From assembly GCA_900542765.1 (NCBI GenBank), contig UQOX01000009.1:16784-80783 (forward strand): 64,000 bases of DNA, read 5' to 3'. Shown here one piece after another: positions 9,163-18,700 of this stretch. Within the stretch, counting starts at the first letter, position 1; each line of letters begins with the position of its first letter. The notes under the pieces were generated by a model, which did no database searches, was not told the DNA's origin, and was given only the letters and a program-made list of their open reading frames with translations. Both the position numbers and the translations under genes were made by a program. Source of the DNA: an uncultured Porphyromonadaceae bacterium (lineage in GTDB: Bacteria > Bacteroidota > Bacteroidia > Bacteroidales > UBA11471).

Positions 9163-9194
9163 GAAAGGCCGCCCCGACATCGGGGCGGCCTTTC
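9163..9194. terminator. Bidirectional terminator between glycogen operon and proB
   Basis: A perfect 14-base stem (GAAAGGCCGCCCCG) with a 4-base loop. It serves both converging genes. Confidence 0.9.
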
Positions 9195-9241
9195 TCTTTA
9201 TGGGGGATATGGCCTTGTGTGCGGTGGTTATTGGGCCTCGC

Positions 9242-10348
9242 TCAACTCTGTGACTCTCGGTCGAGGTAGAGGTAGTCGTAGTGGACAAACGGCTTGGCGC
9301 CTTGCTTGCCGATGAGGGTGCGGGCTTTCTCGCTGTCGCAGCTGATGCGGCCTACGCCGATGGGGCTCCCGTCGGGCGCGCATATCCGCACGATGTCGTC
9401 TTTCTCAAAGTCCCCCTGTATGGCCGTGACACCGATGGGCAACAGGCTCACGGCGCGGTGTGAGAGCAACCGGTCGGCGGCTCCGGCGTTGATGTGCAGC
9501 GCCCCTTTGGCAAACCCTTCGGAGTGGGCAATCCATTTCTTGACGCTCGACGTCGTTTTGGTTGCCGGCAGGAAACGGGTGCAGAGCACGGGCCCTTCGT
9601 CGCACAGGAGGTCGGTGAGAATGTTGTCGCGCTTGCCGTTGGCGATGATTACCTCGATGCCTTCCTGGGCCACTTTGCGGGCGATGTTGCATTTGGTGAG
9701 CATGCCGCCACGGCCGAACGACGATTTCCCCACTTGTATGTATTTGGACAACTCCGAGCGGTTGTCGGCCGCAATCTCGGTGATGACCCGGCTGTCGGGG
9801 TCGTCGGGTTTTCCGTCGTAGATGCCGTCGATGTTGCTGAGAATGATAAGGGCCTCGGCACCCATCATGGTGGCAATCATGCCCGAGAGTTCGTCGTTGT
9901 CGGTGAACATGAGCTCGGTAACCGACACGGTGTCGTTTTCGTTGACGATGGGTATGACGTTGTTGTCGAGCATGACCTCCATGCAGTGTTTCTGGTTGAG
10001 GTAATGGCGGCGGGTGGCGAAGTTCTCTTTCATGGTGAGCACTTGGCCGCAGGCAATGCCGTGCTCGCGGAACAACTCATAATACCGGTTGATGAGTTTG
10101 GCTTGCCCTACGGCCGAGAAGAGCTGGCGTGCCGACACGGCATCGAGTTTCTTGTTGTGCTCGATGTTCAGTTCACTGCGACCCGAAGCCACGGCTCCCG
10201 AGGAGACCAGAATGACTTCGATGCCGCGGCGGCGCAGGTCGGCGACCTGGTCGACCAGCGCCGAGATGCGGGTCACGTCGAGCGTGCCGTCGCGACGGGT
10301 GAGCACGTTGCTGCCTATTTTTACGGTGATGCGCTTGAAACGGGGCAT
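9242..10348 (-). CDS. proB: Glutamate 5-kinase
   Basis: It phosphorylates glutamate in the first step of proline synthesis. The amino-acid-kinase domain (about residues 1-255) shows TVKIGSNVLT at the start, VSSGAVASG near residue 48, and the glutamate-binding block VNENDTVS near 137. The C-terminal RNA-binding-like PUA domain (about 275-355) is present, so this is the long form of the enzyme. ATG 10348 is chosen; a TTG two codons upstream is possible. It is the last gene of a minus-strand operon, starting 12 bases after the acyl-CoA synthetase stop. The usual partner proA is not in the window. Confidence 0.93.
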   Translation of the reverse strand: MPRFKRITVKIGSNVLTRRDGTLDVTRISALVDQVADLRRRGIEVILVSSGAVASGRSELNIEHNKKLDAVSARQLFSAVGQAKLINRYYELFREHGIACGQVLTMKENFATRRHYLNQKHCMEVMLDNNVIPIVNENDTVSVTELMFTDNDELSGMIATMMGAEALIILSNIDGIYDGKPDDPDSRVITEIAADNRSELSKYIQVGKSSFGRGGMLTKCNIARKVAQEGIEVIIANGKRDNILTDLLCDEGPVLCTRFLPATKTTSSVKKWIAHSEGFAKGALHINAGAADRLLSHRAVSLLPIGVTAIQGDFEKDDIVRICAPDGSPIGVGRISCDSEKARTLIGKQGAKPFVHYDYLYLDRESQS

Positions 10349-10360
10349 GGGCAAGGACGG

Positions 10361-12016
10361 TTAGTGGTTCGATTTTTCGCGTATCTCGACCCGGCGTATT
10401 TTCCCGCTGATGGTCTTGGGCAGTTCGTCGACAAATTCCACGATACGGGGATATTTATAGGGAGCCGTCACATGTTTCACATGGTCTTGTATCTCCTTGA
10501 TGAGTTCCTCGCCGGCACGGGCCTTGTACTCTTTCGAGAGGACGATGGTGGCTTTTACCACCTGGCCGCGTATTTCGTCGGGTACGCCGGTGATGGCACA
10601 TTCCACGACGGCGGGGTGGGTCATGAGGGCGCTCTCGACCTCGAACGGGCCGATGCGGTAACCCGACGACTTGATGACGTCGTCGGCACGTCCCACAAAC
10701 CAGTAGTATCCGTCTTCGTCGCGCCAAGCCACATCGCCCGTGTAGTAGATGTTGTCGTGGTAGGCTTCGCGGGTCTTTGCCTCGTCGCGGTAGTACTCCT
10801 TGAAGAGCCCGATGGGTTTGCCCTTGTCGGTGCGGATAACGATTTGCCCCTGTTCGCCGTCTTCGGCCCAGCGGCCGTCGGAGGTGAGCAGGTCGACGTC
10901 GTATTGCGGGTTGGGTATGCCCATTGAGCCCGGTTTGGGTTCGACCCAGGGATAGGTGGCGATGGTGAGTGTGGTCTCGGTCTGCCCGAAACCTTCCATG
11001 AGCTTGATGCCCGTGATGCGGTAAAACTCCTCGTAGACTTTGGGGTTGAGGGCTTCTCCCGCTATGGTGCAATAACGCAGCGAGGAGATGTCATACTTGG
11101 AGATGTCTTCGCGTATGAGGAACCGGAACACGGTGGGCGGCGCGCAGAACGAGGTGATGTGGTATTTCTCTATCATGGCAAGCACATGTGCCGGCACAAA
11201 TTTCTCGAAGTCATAGACAAAGACGTTGGCACCGGCAATCCATTGCCCGTAGAGCTTGCCCCAAACGGCTTTTCCCCAGCCGGTGTCGGCGAGGGTGAGG
11301 TGCAGGCTCTCTTCGTTGAGGTTGTGCCAGTATGAGCCGGTGACGATGTGTCCCAGCGGGTAGGTGAAGTCGTGGGCTACCATTTTGGGGTTTCCGGTCG
11401 TGCCCGAGGTGAAATAGAGCAGCGAGGTGTCGTCGTTGGTGTTGGCCAGGGCGGGACGCTCGAAGGGGGCGGCGGCTTCGATGCCGGCATGGAAATCGAG
11501 CCAGCCTTCGGGTATGGTGGGGCCTATCGACACGCGGTATTGCAGCGAGGGGGAGTCGGCGACCGAGCGGTTGATGTGCCCGATGACGGGTTCTTCGCCT
11601 ACGGCGACAATCATCTTTATGTCGGCCGCGTTGCAGCGGTAGATGATGTCTTTCTCGGTGAGCAGGTGGGTGGCGGGTATGCACACGGCTCCGATTTTGT
11701 GCAGTGCGATAATCGAGAACCAGAACTCATAGCGGCGTTTGAGTATGAGCATCACCATGTCGCCGCGTTTGATGCCGAGCGACAGGAAAAACGAGGCGGT
11801 CTTGTCGCTTTCGCGCTTGATGTCGGCAAAGGTGAAGTCGATGTGGTGGTCTTCCTCGTTGGTCCAGCAAAGGGCTTTTTTGTCGGGCGCGATGCGGGCC
11901 CATTCGTCTACGACGTCGTATCCGAAGTTGAAATTCTCGGGTACGTTTATGTGGAAGTTTTTGATGAAATCTTCTTGCGAGGAAAATTTCGTCTGTTTCA
12001 GAAATTTCTCTAACAT
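10361..12016 (-). CDS. Acyl-CoA synthetase (AMP-forming, medium-chain type)
   Basis: An adenylate-forming ligase that activates a carboxylic acid to its CoA thioester via an acyl-AMP. Visible motifs are the P-loop [15 protein letters not shown] near residue 205, the [16 protein letters not shown] block near 420, [16 protein letters not shown] near 440, and the catalytic C-terminal lysine in [10 protein letters not shown] near 535. Length (551 aa) and motif wording are closest, from memory, to acetyl-CoA-synthetase-like medium-chain enzymes rather than true acetyl-CoA synthetases, which are about 650 aa. Substrate could be a short, branched or aromatic acid. An XRE-cupin regulator lies 14 bases upstream in the same operon and probably controls it. 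Confidence 0.87.
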   Translation of the reverse strand: MLEKFLKQTKFSSQEDFIKNFHINVPENFNFGYDVVDEWARIAPDKKALCWTNEEDHHIDFTFADIKRESDKTASFFLSLGIKRGDMVMLILKRRYEFWFSIIALHKIGAVCIPATHLLTEKDIIYRCNAADIKMIVAVGEEPVIGHINRSVADSPSLQYRVSIGPTIPEGWLDFHAGIEAAAPFERPALANTNDDTSLLYFTSGTTGNPKMVAHDFTYPLGHIVTGSYWHNLNEESLHLTLADTGWGKAVWGKLYGQWIAGANVFVYDFEKFVPAHVLAMIEKYHITSFCAPPTVFRFLIREDISKYDISSLRYCTIAGEALNPKVYEEFYRITGIKLMEGFGQTETTLTIATYPWVEPKPGSMGIPNPQYDVDLLTSDGRWAEDGEQGQIVIRTDKGKPIGLFKEYYRDEAKTREAYHDNIYYTGDVAWRDEDGYYWFVGRADDVIKSSGYRIGPFEVESALMTHPAVVECAITGVPDEIRGQVVKATIVLSKEYKARAGEELIKEIQDHVKHVTAPYKYPRIVEFVDELPKTISGKIRRVEIREKSNH

Positions 12017-12030
12017 GGGGTTGATGATGA

Positions 12031-12585
12031 TTAAAAGATGATGGCAAGGAATTGTACCCGTTTCCCGTCGAGCGCTTTCATGCCGTGGGGGCGGTTGGCG
12101 TCGAAGTAGATGCTGTCTCCTTCGTTGAGCGTGAGTTGCTTGTTGCCGATTTGCAGGGTCATGCGGCCTTCGAGAATGTAGTTGAATTCCTGTCCCGGGT
12201 GCGTGTTGAGGTAGATGGGGGTCGCATCGTCTTTGGGTTCTACGGTGACGACGAAGGGGTCGGCCTTGCGGTTCATGAATCCGGCGGCGAGCGACTGGTA
12301 TTTGTAGGCTTTGGTCCGCTGCACGCTGGCGCCCATGCCCTTGCGGGTGAGGAAGTAGCTGTTCATGCGGGGTTCTTCGCCGAACATCAGTGCCGTGAGG
12401 TCTATCTCGTAGTGGGTCCCGATTTGGTGCAAGATGCTCACGGGAATGTCGATGTTGCCCGATTCCATTAGTTCATATTCCCGGGGTTCGATACCGCACA
12501 CGGCAGCCACGTCGGCCGTCGTGAGGTCGAGTACTTCGCGCAGCCCTTTCAGTCGGGAAGCGATTTGTTTGATTTGTTCGTTCAT
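12031..12585 (-). CDS. XRE-family regulator with C-terminal cupin domain
   Basis: The N-terminal helix-turn-helix (about residues 8-62) has the typical [18 protein letters not shown] wording. The C-terminal small β-barrel cupin (about 110-182) has the two cupin motifs, with [12 protein letters not shown] and then [14 protein letters not shown], so metal-ligand His and Glu residues are present and a small ligand could be sensed. This architecture (MppR/PuuR type) usually controls adjacent metabolic genes. Here it is the first gene of an operon with an acyl-CoA synthetase, so a carboxylic acid or acyl-CoA is a reasonable guess for its signal. That is inference. Confidence 0.9.
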   Translation of the reverse strand: MNEQIKQIASRLKGLREVLDLTTADVAAVCGIEPREYELMESGNIDIPVSILHQIGTHYEIDLTALMFGEEPRMNSYFLTRKGMGASVQRTKAYKYQSLAAGFMNRKADPFVVTVEPKDDATPIYLNTHPGQEFNYILEGRMTLQIGNKQLTLNEGDSIYFDANRPHGMKALDGKRVQFLAIIF

Positions 12586-12758
12586 AAAATCTCTATTTTA
12601 TACACCCGGGGAGCTGTTGCGGCCACTCTCCGGAGAGGGTTGTTGTTTGTTGCGGGCGGGCCCGGCAGGGGGTGCCGACTTGTTGTGGGCCGCGTGCCGT
12701 CCCGGTTACCATGGAGGCAACGGCTTGTTGCGTACGGTCGCATTGCACCTGTTGTTGA

Positions 12759-12789
12759 CAAAGATACGACAAAGCGAAAAAAAAACAAT
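12759..12789 (-). promoter_or_regulatory. Promoter of the regulator/acyl-CoA synthetase/proB operon
   Basis: On the minus strand the -7 box is TATCTTTG (12759-12766) with ATTG at 12786-12789 as a three-of-four -33 match, spacer 19. The transcript would have a leader of about 170 bases before the start at 12585. Confidence 0.5.
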
Positions 12790-12834
12790 CATTCCGCCAC
12801 GAAAAACCGATTTTTTCTTCTCTTTTGCCGAGCG

Positions 12835-12866
12835 TTTGTTTCTCTGCCGAATATCTTCTAACTTTG
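12835..12866 (+). promoter_or_regulatory. Promoter of the FHA-domain gene
   Basis: TTTG (12835-12838), a 20-base spacer, then TAACTTTG (12859-12866): a full match to the Bacteroidetes consensus. The ATG follows 19 bases later, so the leader is only about a dozen bases long. Confidence 0.75.
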
Positions 12867-12885
12867 TAGAAAAGTTTATGTCCCT

Positions 12886-13389
12886 ATGAAACGAGTCTTA
12901 TGTCCCCGCTGCGACGGCCATGTGACTTTCGACGAGCAACGTTGCCGCGCCGGAGAGTCGCTCTTCCTGGTCTGTCCGCATTGTGGAAAAAGTTTTTCGC
13001 TCTCCTATGAAGAGATTGTCCGTCAGCCCGATACCGCCGATTGCGGCAAGATTGTCGTGCTCGAAAACAACTGTTGCGAGCGGCAGGAATTCCCGCTGGT
13101 CCTTGGCGACAACGTGATAGGCCGCCGCAACAAGGGCACCGACGTGGATATTGCCATCGAGAGCAGCGATGCCGACCTCGAACGCCGCCATTGCATCATC
13201 AATGTCCGTTGCAACAAAAGTGGCGAGTTGGTATATACCCTTCGCGACTGTTCCGCACGTTCGGGCACCTATTTGCGGCAAGACCGTTTGGGCAAACGCG
13301 ACCAGGTGCGCCTCGACTCGGCCGATGTCGTTTCGATAGGAGGTACCACTTTTATCCTTCATGTTCCCGGCGGTGACGAGGAAGAGTAA
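12886..13389 (+). CDS. Zinc-ribbon and FHA-domain protein
   Basis: Two CPxC pairs near the N-terminus (Cys6/Cys9 and Cys30/Cys33) form a zinc ribbon of about 40 residues. An FHA fold follows (about residues 70-160) with the GRRNKG turn and the ERRH histidine that FHA domains use around phosphothreonine. The usual Asn-Gly in the last loop is Ser-Gly here (RSGTYL), so phosphopeptide binding may be weak or changed. It has no signal peptide or membrane segment, so it is cytoplasmic. No Ser/Thr kinase is present in the window. It is followed 72 bases later by the GlmU-like gene, possibly on the same transcript. Confidence 0.85.
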   Translation: MKRVLCPRCDGHVTFDEQRCRAGESLFLVCPHCGKSFSLSYEEIVRQPDTADCGKIVVLENNCCERQEFPLVLGDNVIGRRNKGTDVDIAIESSDADLERRHCIINVRCNKSGELVYTLRDCSARSGTYLRQDRLGKRDQVRLDSADVVSIGGTTFILHVPGGDEEE

Positions 13390-13460
13390 TCCCCGGCCGG
13401 AGACTCCCCTGCCCCCTCCCGTGACAGATAACAAAAACCGAACTTATAAATGCGTAGTAT

Positions 13461-14657
13461 ATGAAAAATATCGTCCTCTTCGATACCCGCGATGTGCATT
13501 GCGCCTGCTTGCCCATCACCTTCACCCGCGCGGTGAGCGACGTGAGGGTGGGTATTCTCACCATCAAGGAAAAATGGCAACATTACATTCCGGGAGACTA
13601 CACGGCTCTCACGGCCGAATACCTGGCCGTGAAATATCCGGCGCTCCCCGATGAGGCGCTCTTCATTGCCGGGAACCTCTGTCCCGATGCCGAACTGCTG
13701 GCCGCCGTGACGGCTCTGACGCCCGGTATGGCCCTGCTCGATGCCGATGCCCGCCTGTTGGCCTTCTGCGGGACATGCAGCGACATGCAATCGGCCCGTT
13801 ACGCCCGCACGCTCACCTATACCGGTGTGCCCGTGCGCATTGCCGCGGCCTATGACATTTTCAGGGAGAACGGCCGGGAACTCGAAAAAGACTTCCGCCT
13901 TCTCACCGCCGGCCGCACTTCGCAACCGCTGCCCGAGTCGTGCCGGCTCGTGGGCGAACCGACTTTCCCCGACGGCACCCCACGACTCTTTATCGAAGAG
14001 GGAGCCAAGCTCGAATGCGTCATTATCAACGTCAACAACGGCCCGGTGTATATAGGCCGCGACGCCGAGGTGATGGAAGGCGTGTGCATACGCGCCCCGT
14101 TTGCCGCCTGCACCCATGCCACGGTGAACATGAATGCCAAAATCTACGGTGCCACCACCCTTGGTCCCTATTGCAAGGTGGGAGGAGAGTTGAGCAATGT
14201 CGTCATGCAAGCCTATTCCAACAAAGGCCACGACGGCTACCTGGGCAACGCCGTCATCGGCGAGTGGTGCAACCTCGGTGCCGACACCAACTGCTCCAAC
14301 CTCAAAAACAACTATGCCGAAATCAAGCTTTGGGATTATGTCTCGCACCGCTTCAAACCCACCGGCATGCAGTTTTGCGGACTGCTCATGGGCGACCACT
14401 CCCGTTCGGGCATCAATACGATGTTCAACACCGCCACCGTTGTGGGGGTAGGCGCCAACGTCTACGGGCCGGGATTCCCCCGCACCGTCATCGACTCCTT
14501 TGTGCAGGGCGGAGCCGAAGGGTTCACCTCCGTTCCCGTGGCGAAGGTCATGGAGATGGCCCAGCGCATGATGGCCCGTCGCGGCAAGTCGCTCACCGAC
14601 GCCGAGCGTCAGGTACTGCAATCGCTCGCCGACAATCCCTATCCCGCACAAAAATAA
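13461..14657 (+). CDS. Alternative bacteroidete GlmU-type sugar nucleotidyl/acetyltransferase
   Basis: A 398-aa protein in two parts. The N-terminal half (about 1-190) is a reduced nucleotidyltransferase-like domain that starts IVLFDTRDVH and lacks the classic GxGTRL pyrophosphorylase loop. The C-terminal half (about 190-370) has hexapeptide repeats of a left-handed β-helix (YIGRDAEVMEG, GPYCKVGGELS, GEWCNLGADTNCSNLK). This matches the family described as the alternative GlmU of Bacteroidetes, thought to make UDP-GlcNAc from glucosamine-1-phosphate for peptidoglycan and lipid A. The role is family knowledge; the unusual N-domain means the nucleotidyltransfer step is not shown here. Confidence 0.85.
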   Translation: MKNIVLFDTRDVHCACLPITFTRAVSDVRVGILTIKEKWQHYIPGDYTALTAEYLAVKYPALPDEALFIAGNLCPDAELLAAVTALTPGMALLDADARLLAFCGTCSDMQSARYARTLTYTGVPVRIAAAYDIFRENGRELEKDFRLLTAGRTSQPLPESCRLVGEPTFPDGTPRLFIEEGAKLECVIINVNNGPVYIGRDAEVMEGVCIRAPFAACTHATVNMNAKIYGATTLGPYCKVGGELSNVVMQAYSNKGHDGYLGNAVIGEWCNLGADTNCSNLKNNYAEIKLWDYVSHRFKPTGMQFCGLLMGDHSRSGINTMFNTATVVGVGANVYGPGFPRTVIDSFVQGGAEGFTSVPVAKVMEMAQRMMARRGKSLTDAERQVLQSLADNPYPAQK

Positions 14658-14662
14658 GGTTT

Positions 14663-14705
14663 AGAGGGGGCTCCGCGATAGGAGCGTACCCCTCTTTCCT
14701 TTTTT
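14663..14705 (+). terminator. Terminator after the GlmU-like gene
   Basis: Arms AGAGGGGGCTCC and GGAGC..CCCCTCT with a 3-base bulge, then a T-rich run. It separates the housekeeping gene from the accessory patch that follows. Confidence 0.8.
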
Positions 14706-14735
14706 ACCGTTTTAATTTGAGTTGAGACCAAGGCC

Positions 14736-14933
14736 ATGAAATATACAGTCACCATCGAAGAGACCGTGGTAAAAGATTTTGAGGTTGAAGCCGAGTCGAT
14801 GGAGCGTGCCATAGATGCAGCTATCATAAATTACAAGTCGGGAGAATTTGTTCTTGACCCCGGCGAGGTTATTCACAAGCAGATAAGAGCTTTTTATCAT
14901 TCTCAAAAAGACTCCGTTTGGAGGGAGTTTTGA
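14736..14933 (+). CDS. Small DpnD/PcfM-like protein
   Basis: A 65-residue acidic protein opening MKYTVTIEETVVKDFEVEAESMERA-type sequence (first half shown only in outline). It has the β-strand, β-strand, helix layout of the DpnD/PcfM family, where a sensory-looking β-hairpin is followed by an 'A-I-x-x' helix and a short acidic turn. Family members occur beside restriction systems (DpnD) and on conjugative plasmids (PcfM); their function is not known. It sits 13 bases before a nuclease-like gene and both are visibly more AT-rich than their neighbours, which suggests recent gain. The start is the only ATG that fits. Family placement is from memory of the pattern. Confidence 0.65.
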   Translation: MKYTVTIEETVVKDFEVEAESMERAIDAAIINYKSGEFVLDPGEVIHKQIRAFYHSQKDSVWREF

Positions 14934-14946
14934 TATTTTTGCGATT

Positions 14947-15687
14947 ATGAAACAATACGAAGCCGTAATACAGACCATCGAAAAATTGGGGGGAGTAGCC
15001 ACCCTCGGGCAGTTGAATCAAGAAGTTTTTAAAATAGAAGCGTGCAAGTGGGAAACAAAAACTCCTTTTGCCAGTATTCGGCGCATCGTACAAACGACAA
15101 AAGGAATATACAAAATAAAGCCAGGATTGTATGGATTGGAAAAAATGAGACACGTCAACGAAGAGAACGGCTTCATGGTTGAAACCGATAAAAACAGAGA
15201 CTCGAAAGCGTATCTGTTGTTTACCCACACCTATTACTAAGGGCTGTTGTTGGAGGTAGGCAATCTCCGCGGACTTGGCACCTACTCTCCTCATCAGGAC
15301 AAGAACCATCGTTTCTCCGATGGCCGGCGGTTGAGTGAGATTTCCAGTCTTGGCGAGTTGCCCTCTTTTTCATACCCACACATGGTAAAGCGATGCTCTA
15401 CCGTTGACGTCGTGTGGATAAACGGCCGGGACATGCCCGATTCGCTTTTTGAAGTGGAACATTCGACCGACATACAAAACTCGCTGTTGAAATACAGCGA
15501 CCTGCAAGATTTTAATGCGAGAATGGTTATCGTGGCCGACAGGCGGCGGAAAGAGGAGTATTTGCAAAAAATAAGGTACTCTGCTTTTGGCTCCATTTCG
15601 CAAAGAGTGCATTTCCTCGATTATGAATCGCTCAATGCCCAATATATGCAAGAACTTGCAAAAAAAGATTTTTCATTCAATCTTTGA
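14947..15687 (+). pseudogene. HARE-HTH-like plus restriction-nuclease-like protein, split by an in-frame TAA
   Basis: One reading frame runs from ATG 14947 to 15687, broken by a TAA at 15238-15240 (codon 98). Both parts are in the same frame, so a single base change, for instance CAA to TAA, explains it; there is no frameshift. The first part (97 aa) resembles a winged-helix HARE-HTH domain, with IIxTI-like helix, TPFASIRRIV and the closing KPGLYGLE. The second part (about 150 aa) contains STVDVVWI, then LFEVEHSTDIQNSLL, then MVIVADRR, which has the spacing of a PD-(D/E)xK-type nuclease core (Asp, then Glu-x-Glu). No good start codon with a ribosome site follows the stop, so the second half is probably not made alone. 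Function is inferred; the true family name is unknown to me. Confidence 0.6.
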
Positions 15688-15750
15688 CCGATACGCCTCA
15701 TACGAAAGAGGGGAGTGGCATGTTGCTGTCGGGCCGGGTGACAAGTCCCG

Positions 15751-18700
15751 TCATCGGGCGAGGTCGAGTTTGATGGTGATGCCGATGTCGCTGTTGAGGG
15801 TGGGGTAGCTGCTCGACGAGATGAGCGGCGTGGTGATTTGCAGGTCGTAGTAGGCTTGCAAGGTGATGTAGCGGCTCAGTTTGTACTCGGCCGAGTATTT
15901 CATGTTGATGGCTTTGTTTCCGGCTGTGGCCTGGGTATATTCCTGCTCGATGCGGCGTATGAGGGAGTGGGTCTTGGCAAAGGAGAAGTCGCCCCGCAGG
16001 TTGATGTCGTTGCTGTATGTGCCTTGTTTGCCCCCCTTGCCCGAGAAGAAGCCGCGCAAGCCGGTGATTTTGTAGCCGATGCCTACGGTCACGTCCTGGG
16101 TGACGGCTTCGACGATTTGTACCGAGGAGATGCTCAGGTTGAGGTTGCGGCTGTTTTTGTAGGCCAGGCTTCCCGAGAGGTTGTTTTTGAGGGTGAAGTC
16201 GATGCCCAGCAGGGGAGAGAAGCTCTCGATGATGGTGACCGAAGAGATGTCGTAGGGCGATGAGGGCACGGGATAGCCCGTCTGTGAGTCTTTGACAAAT
16301 CCCATGTCGCTGTTGCTGCCGATGCCCACCCAGTTGAGGTAGGAGGAGAAACTGTTGACGTTGTAGGTGCATTTGTAGGCGTGGGAGATGATGAAACTCT
16401 TGAAGGTTTTCTGCATCTTTTTCAGTTTCGACAATCCGTCGTAGGTCAGTTTCCAGTTGGGGATAAGTTGCGTCCACGAGGGGAAGGCGGTGAGGTCGAT
16501 TGCCCGGGCGTCGCCTCCGGTGTAGGCGGCGATGAATGAGGGTATCAGCACGTCGGCCGAGCTGATGTTGACGCCGCCATACAGGGTGTTGTAGGGTTGT
16601 CCCGCCAGGTTGGCTTCGCCGATGAAGTCGGCGGCGGGGTAGAAGGTGTTGCGGTAGTTGCTTTCGAGGCGGTTGGCGACAATCTGACGGTTTTGCAGGA
16701 ACTGGTCGAAGGCGTCGGACTGGTATCCGTTCTCGGCCGAGAGTTTCTTGAAGGCCGTGGACAGGGCCATGTGCGTCATGGTGAAGCTGCCGCCCTGTAT
16801 GGTGGGCTTGTTGTCGTACATGAAGTAGATTTGGTTGTTGTGGCTCTGGCTGCGTGCGATGTTGAGGGTGATTTTGAGTCCGTTCAGCGGTTCGAGCACG
16901 ATGTCGGCCTGCAAGTCGTTGGTGCGGTTGTGTATGGCCGGGCTTATGAGCGACGAGTCCTGGGTCATGAGCCAGTTGTTCTCGACGGCATGGTCGATGT
17001 AGTCGCTGCCCACGGTGGCGAAGGCAAATCCCAACCCCGGCGCCATGGCGCCGTAACCGGTCGATTGGCCGAGCATGTCGCCGACCGAGGGCGCGAACGA
17101 CGGCAGTGTCATCGAACGGGTGTTGCTGTATTGTATGTTGGCGCTGCGCAGCATCATGGCGAAACGGGTGGCATACATGCCCACCTGGTACCACTTGTTT
17201 TCCTCGCGTCGTTTGCCGGGGAGCACCGTGATGATGATGCGCTCGTCGGATCGTGTCTCGACGCGTATGGTGTTGGCGTCGACGACTTTGTATTTGATGG
17301 GGTAGACTTTGCCTTTGAGGGTGGCCGATACGATGGGCTTTTTACTGTCGAGGTTGTGCTTTACCAGGGTCGAGGTGTCGGCGCGCAGGGTGATGGTGCG
17401 CTGGTAGCGGTTGCGCTTTTGCGGGGTGCGGCTGTTGCTGCCGCGGTTGTTGAATTTCTGGTTGACCGACTTCAAGAATTTCGATTTGTTGTAGAGAGTC
17501 TCGAAGTTGAACCGTCCGTTGACCGAGAGGCGCCCCTGGTTGCTGATGCTGTTGCCCACCGAGGTGGTGTCGTCAATGGAGGCTCCGCGATTCCAGTTGT
17601 AGGTGGCGTTGTAGGTCGAGGAGAGGCTTATCCAGTTGAGCGAGGGTATGTTGTTGAGCGGCACGTTGAAGGTGGCGTTGAAGCTCTGCTGGTATTCCCA
17701 TGGGGTTCCGAAGTCGCGCAGGCTGTTCTTTACCGAGTCTTTCCACAGGGTGTATTCTTCGGCAAACAACTGTTTGTTGACGGCTCCCGACGGCTCTTCG
17801 ATGCGGGCGTTGGTGGCTGTCGAGAGGTTCATCGAGAGGCTTTGCAGGAGGTTCCACTGTATGGCGAACTGGCGGTCCCACAGGAAACTTTTGCTCACCG
17901 ACACCGGCAAGGTCACGTCGCTCTCGTCGATGCTGCGCAGCTGTTGTTCGTAGTAGTAGCGCGATATGCTGGTGCCGAACGAGAGGTTGTTGGGCAGGTA
18001 GTTGATGCCCATTTTTTTGAGGACGTCGAGGCTTTTCGATTTCGATTTTATTTTCTCGAAGGGTTTCCACGGTTTGATGAGCGGCGAGTAGCTGTATATG
18101 AGGTTCCCGTTGTAGGTGTTGGTATTCTCATAGGCTGTCGTCGGGTCGTTCTCGTGCTGCTTGTTTTGCGAGTAGCTGAATGTGAAGTTGCCCGGGTCGT
18201 AGGGCATGGGATTTTTGCTCTTGATGTCGACCTTGAAGCCCGAGAGGCTGAGGCTTTTCACGGTCGACTGGGTGATGGAGAGCTGCTTTATCGAGTCGCG
18301 GGCGGCGTCGTTGGCGGCGGCTTCGAGGGCGTCGGAGAGCAAGATGTCCTGGTCGAGCGGGTTGTATTTGGGCAGGGATTTCTCCATCGTGTAGGAGTAG
18401 AAGAAGGGGGCTTTGATTTTGGCTTTCTCGGGGAAGAAGCGGCCCAGGTCGACCATGGCGGCGAAGTTGTACTGGTAGAGGTCGTCGAGACGGCGTTCGC
18501 TCAGGCTCTGGTCGATGCCGCCGAAGCCCGTGGTCTCGACCAGCCCGCTCATGTTGAGGGTGGCGATGTCCGACACGGCCAGGTTGAGGTTGCCCTTGGC
18601 CGCCCAGCCGCCCTCTTCGTTGAAGCCTTTGAGCCGCAGTTCGTTTATCCACACGGTGGCGCTTTTCTTGCGTCCCGAGTTGTTGCGCACGCCCACGAGT

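Larger units (their letters stand above)
12586..12885. other. Divergent intergenic region with two promoters
   Basis: About 300 bases separate the regulator gene and the FHA gene. A promoter for each direction is listed separately. Bases 12600-12750 are GC-rich and have no open frame or RNA feature I can support. Confidence 0.5.

Noticed and set aside
9494..10927. 477-codon plus-strand frame
   Set aside because: Antisense to proB and the acyl-CoA synthetase.
15247..15687. Second half of the split nuclease as its own gene with a TTG start
   Set aside because: TTG with no ribosome site in front; same frame as the first half, so a nonsense split is simpler.
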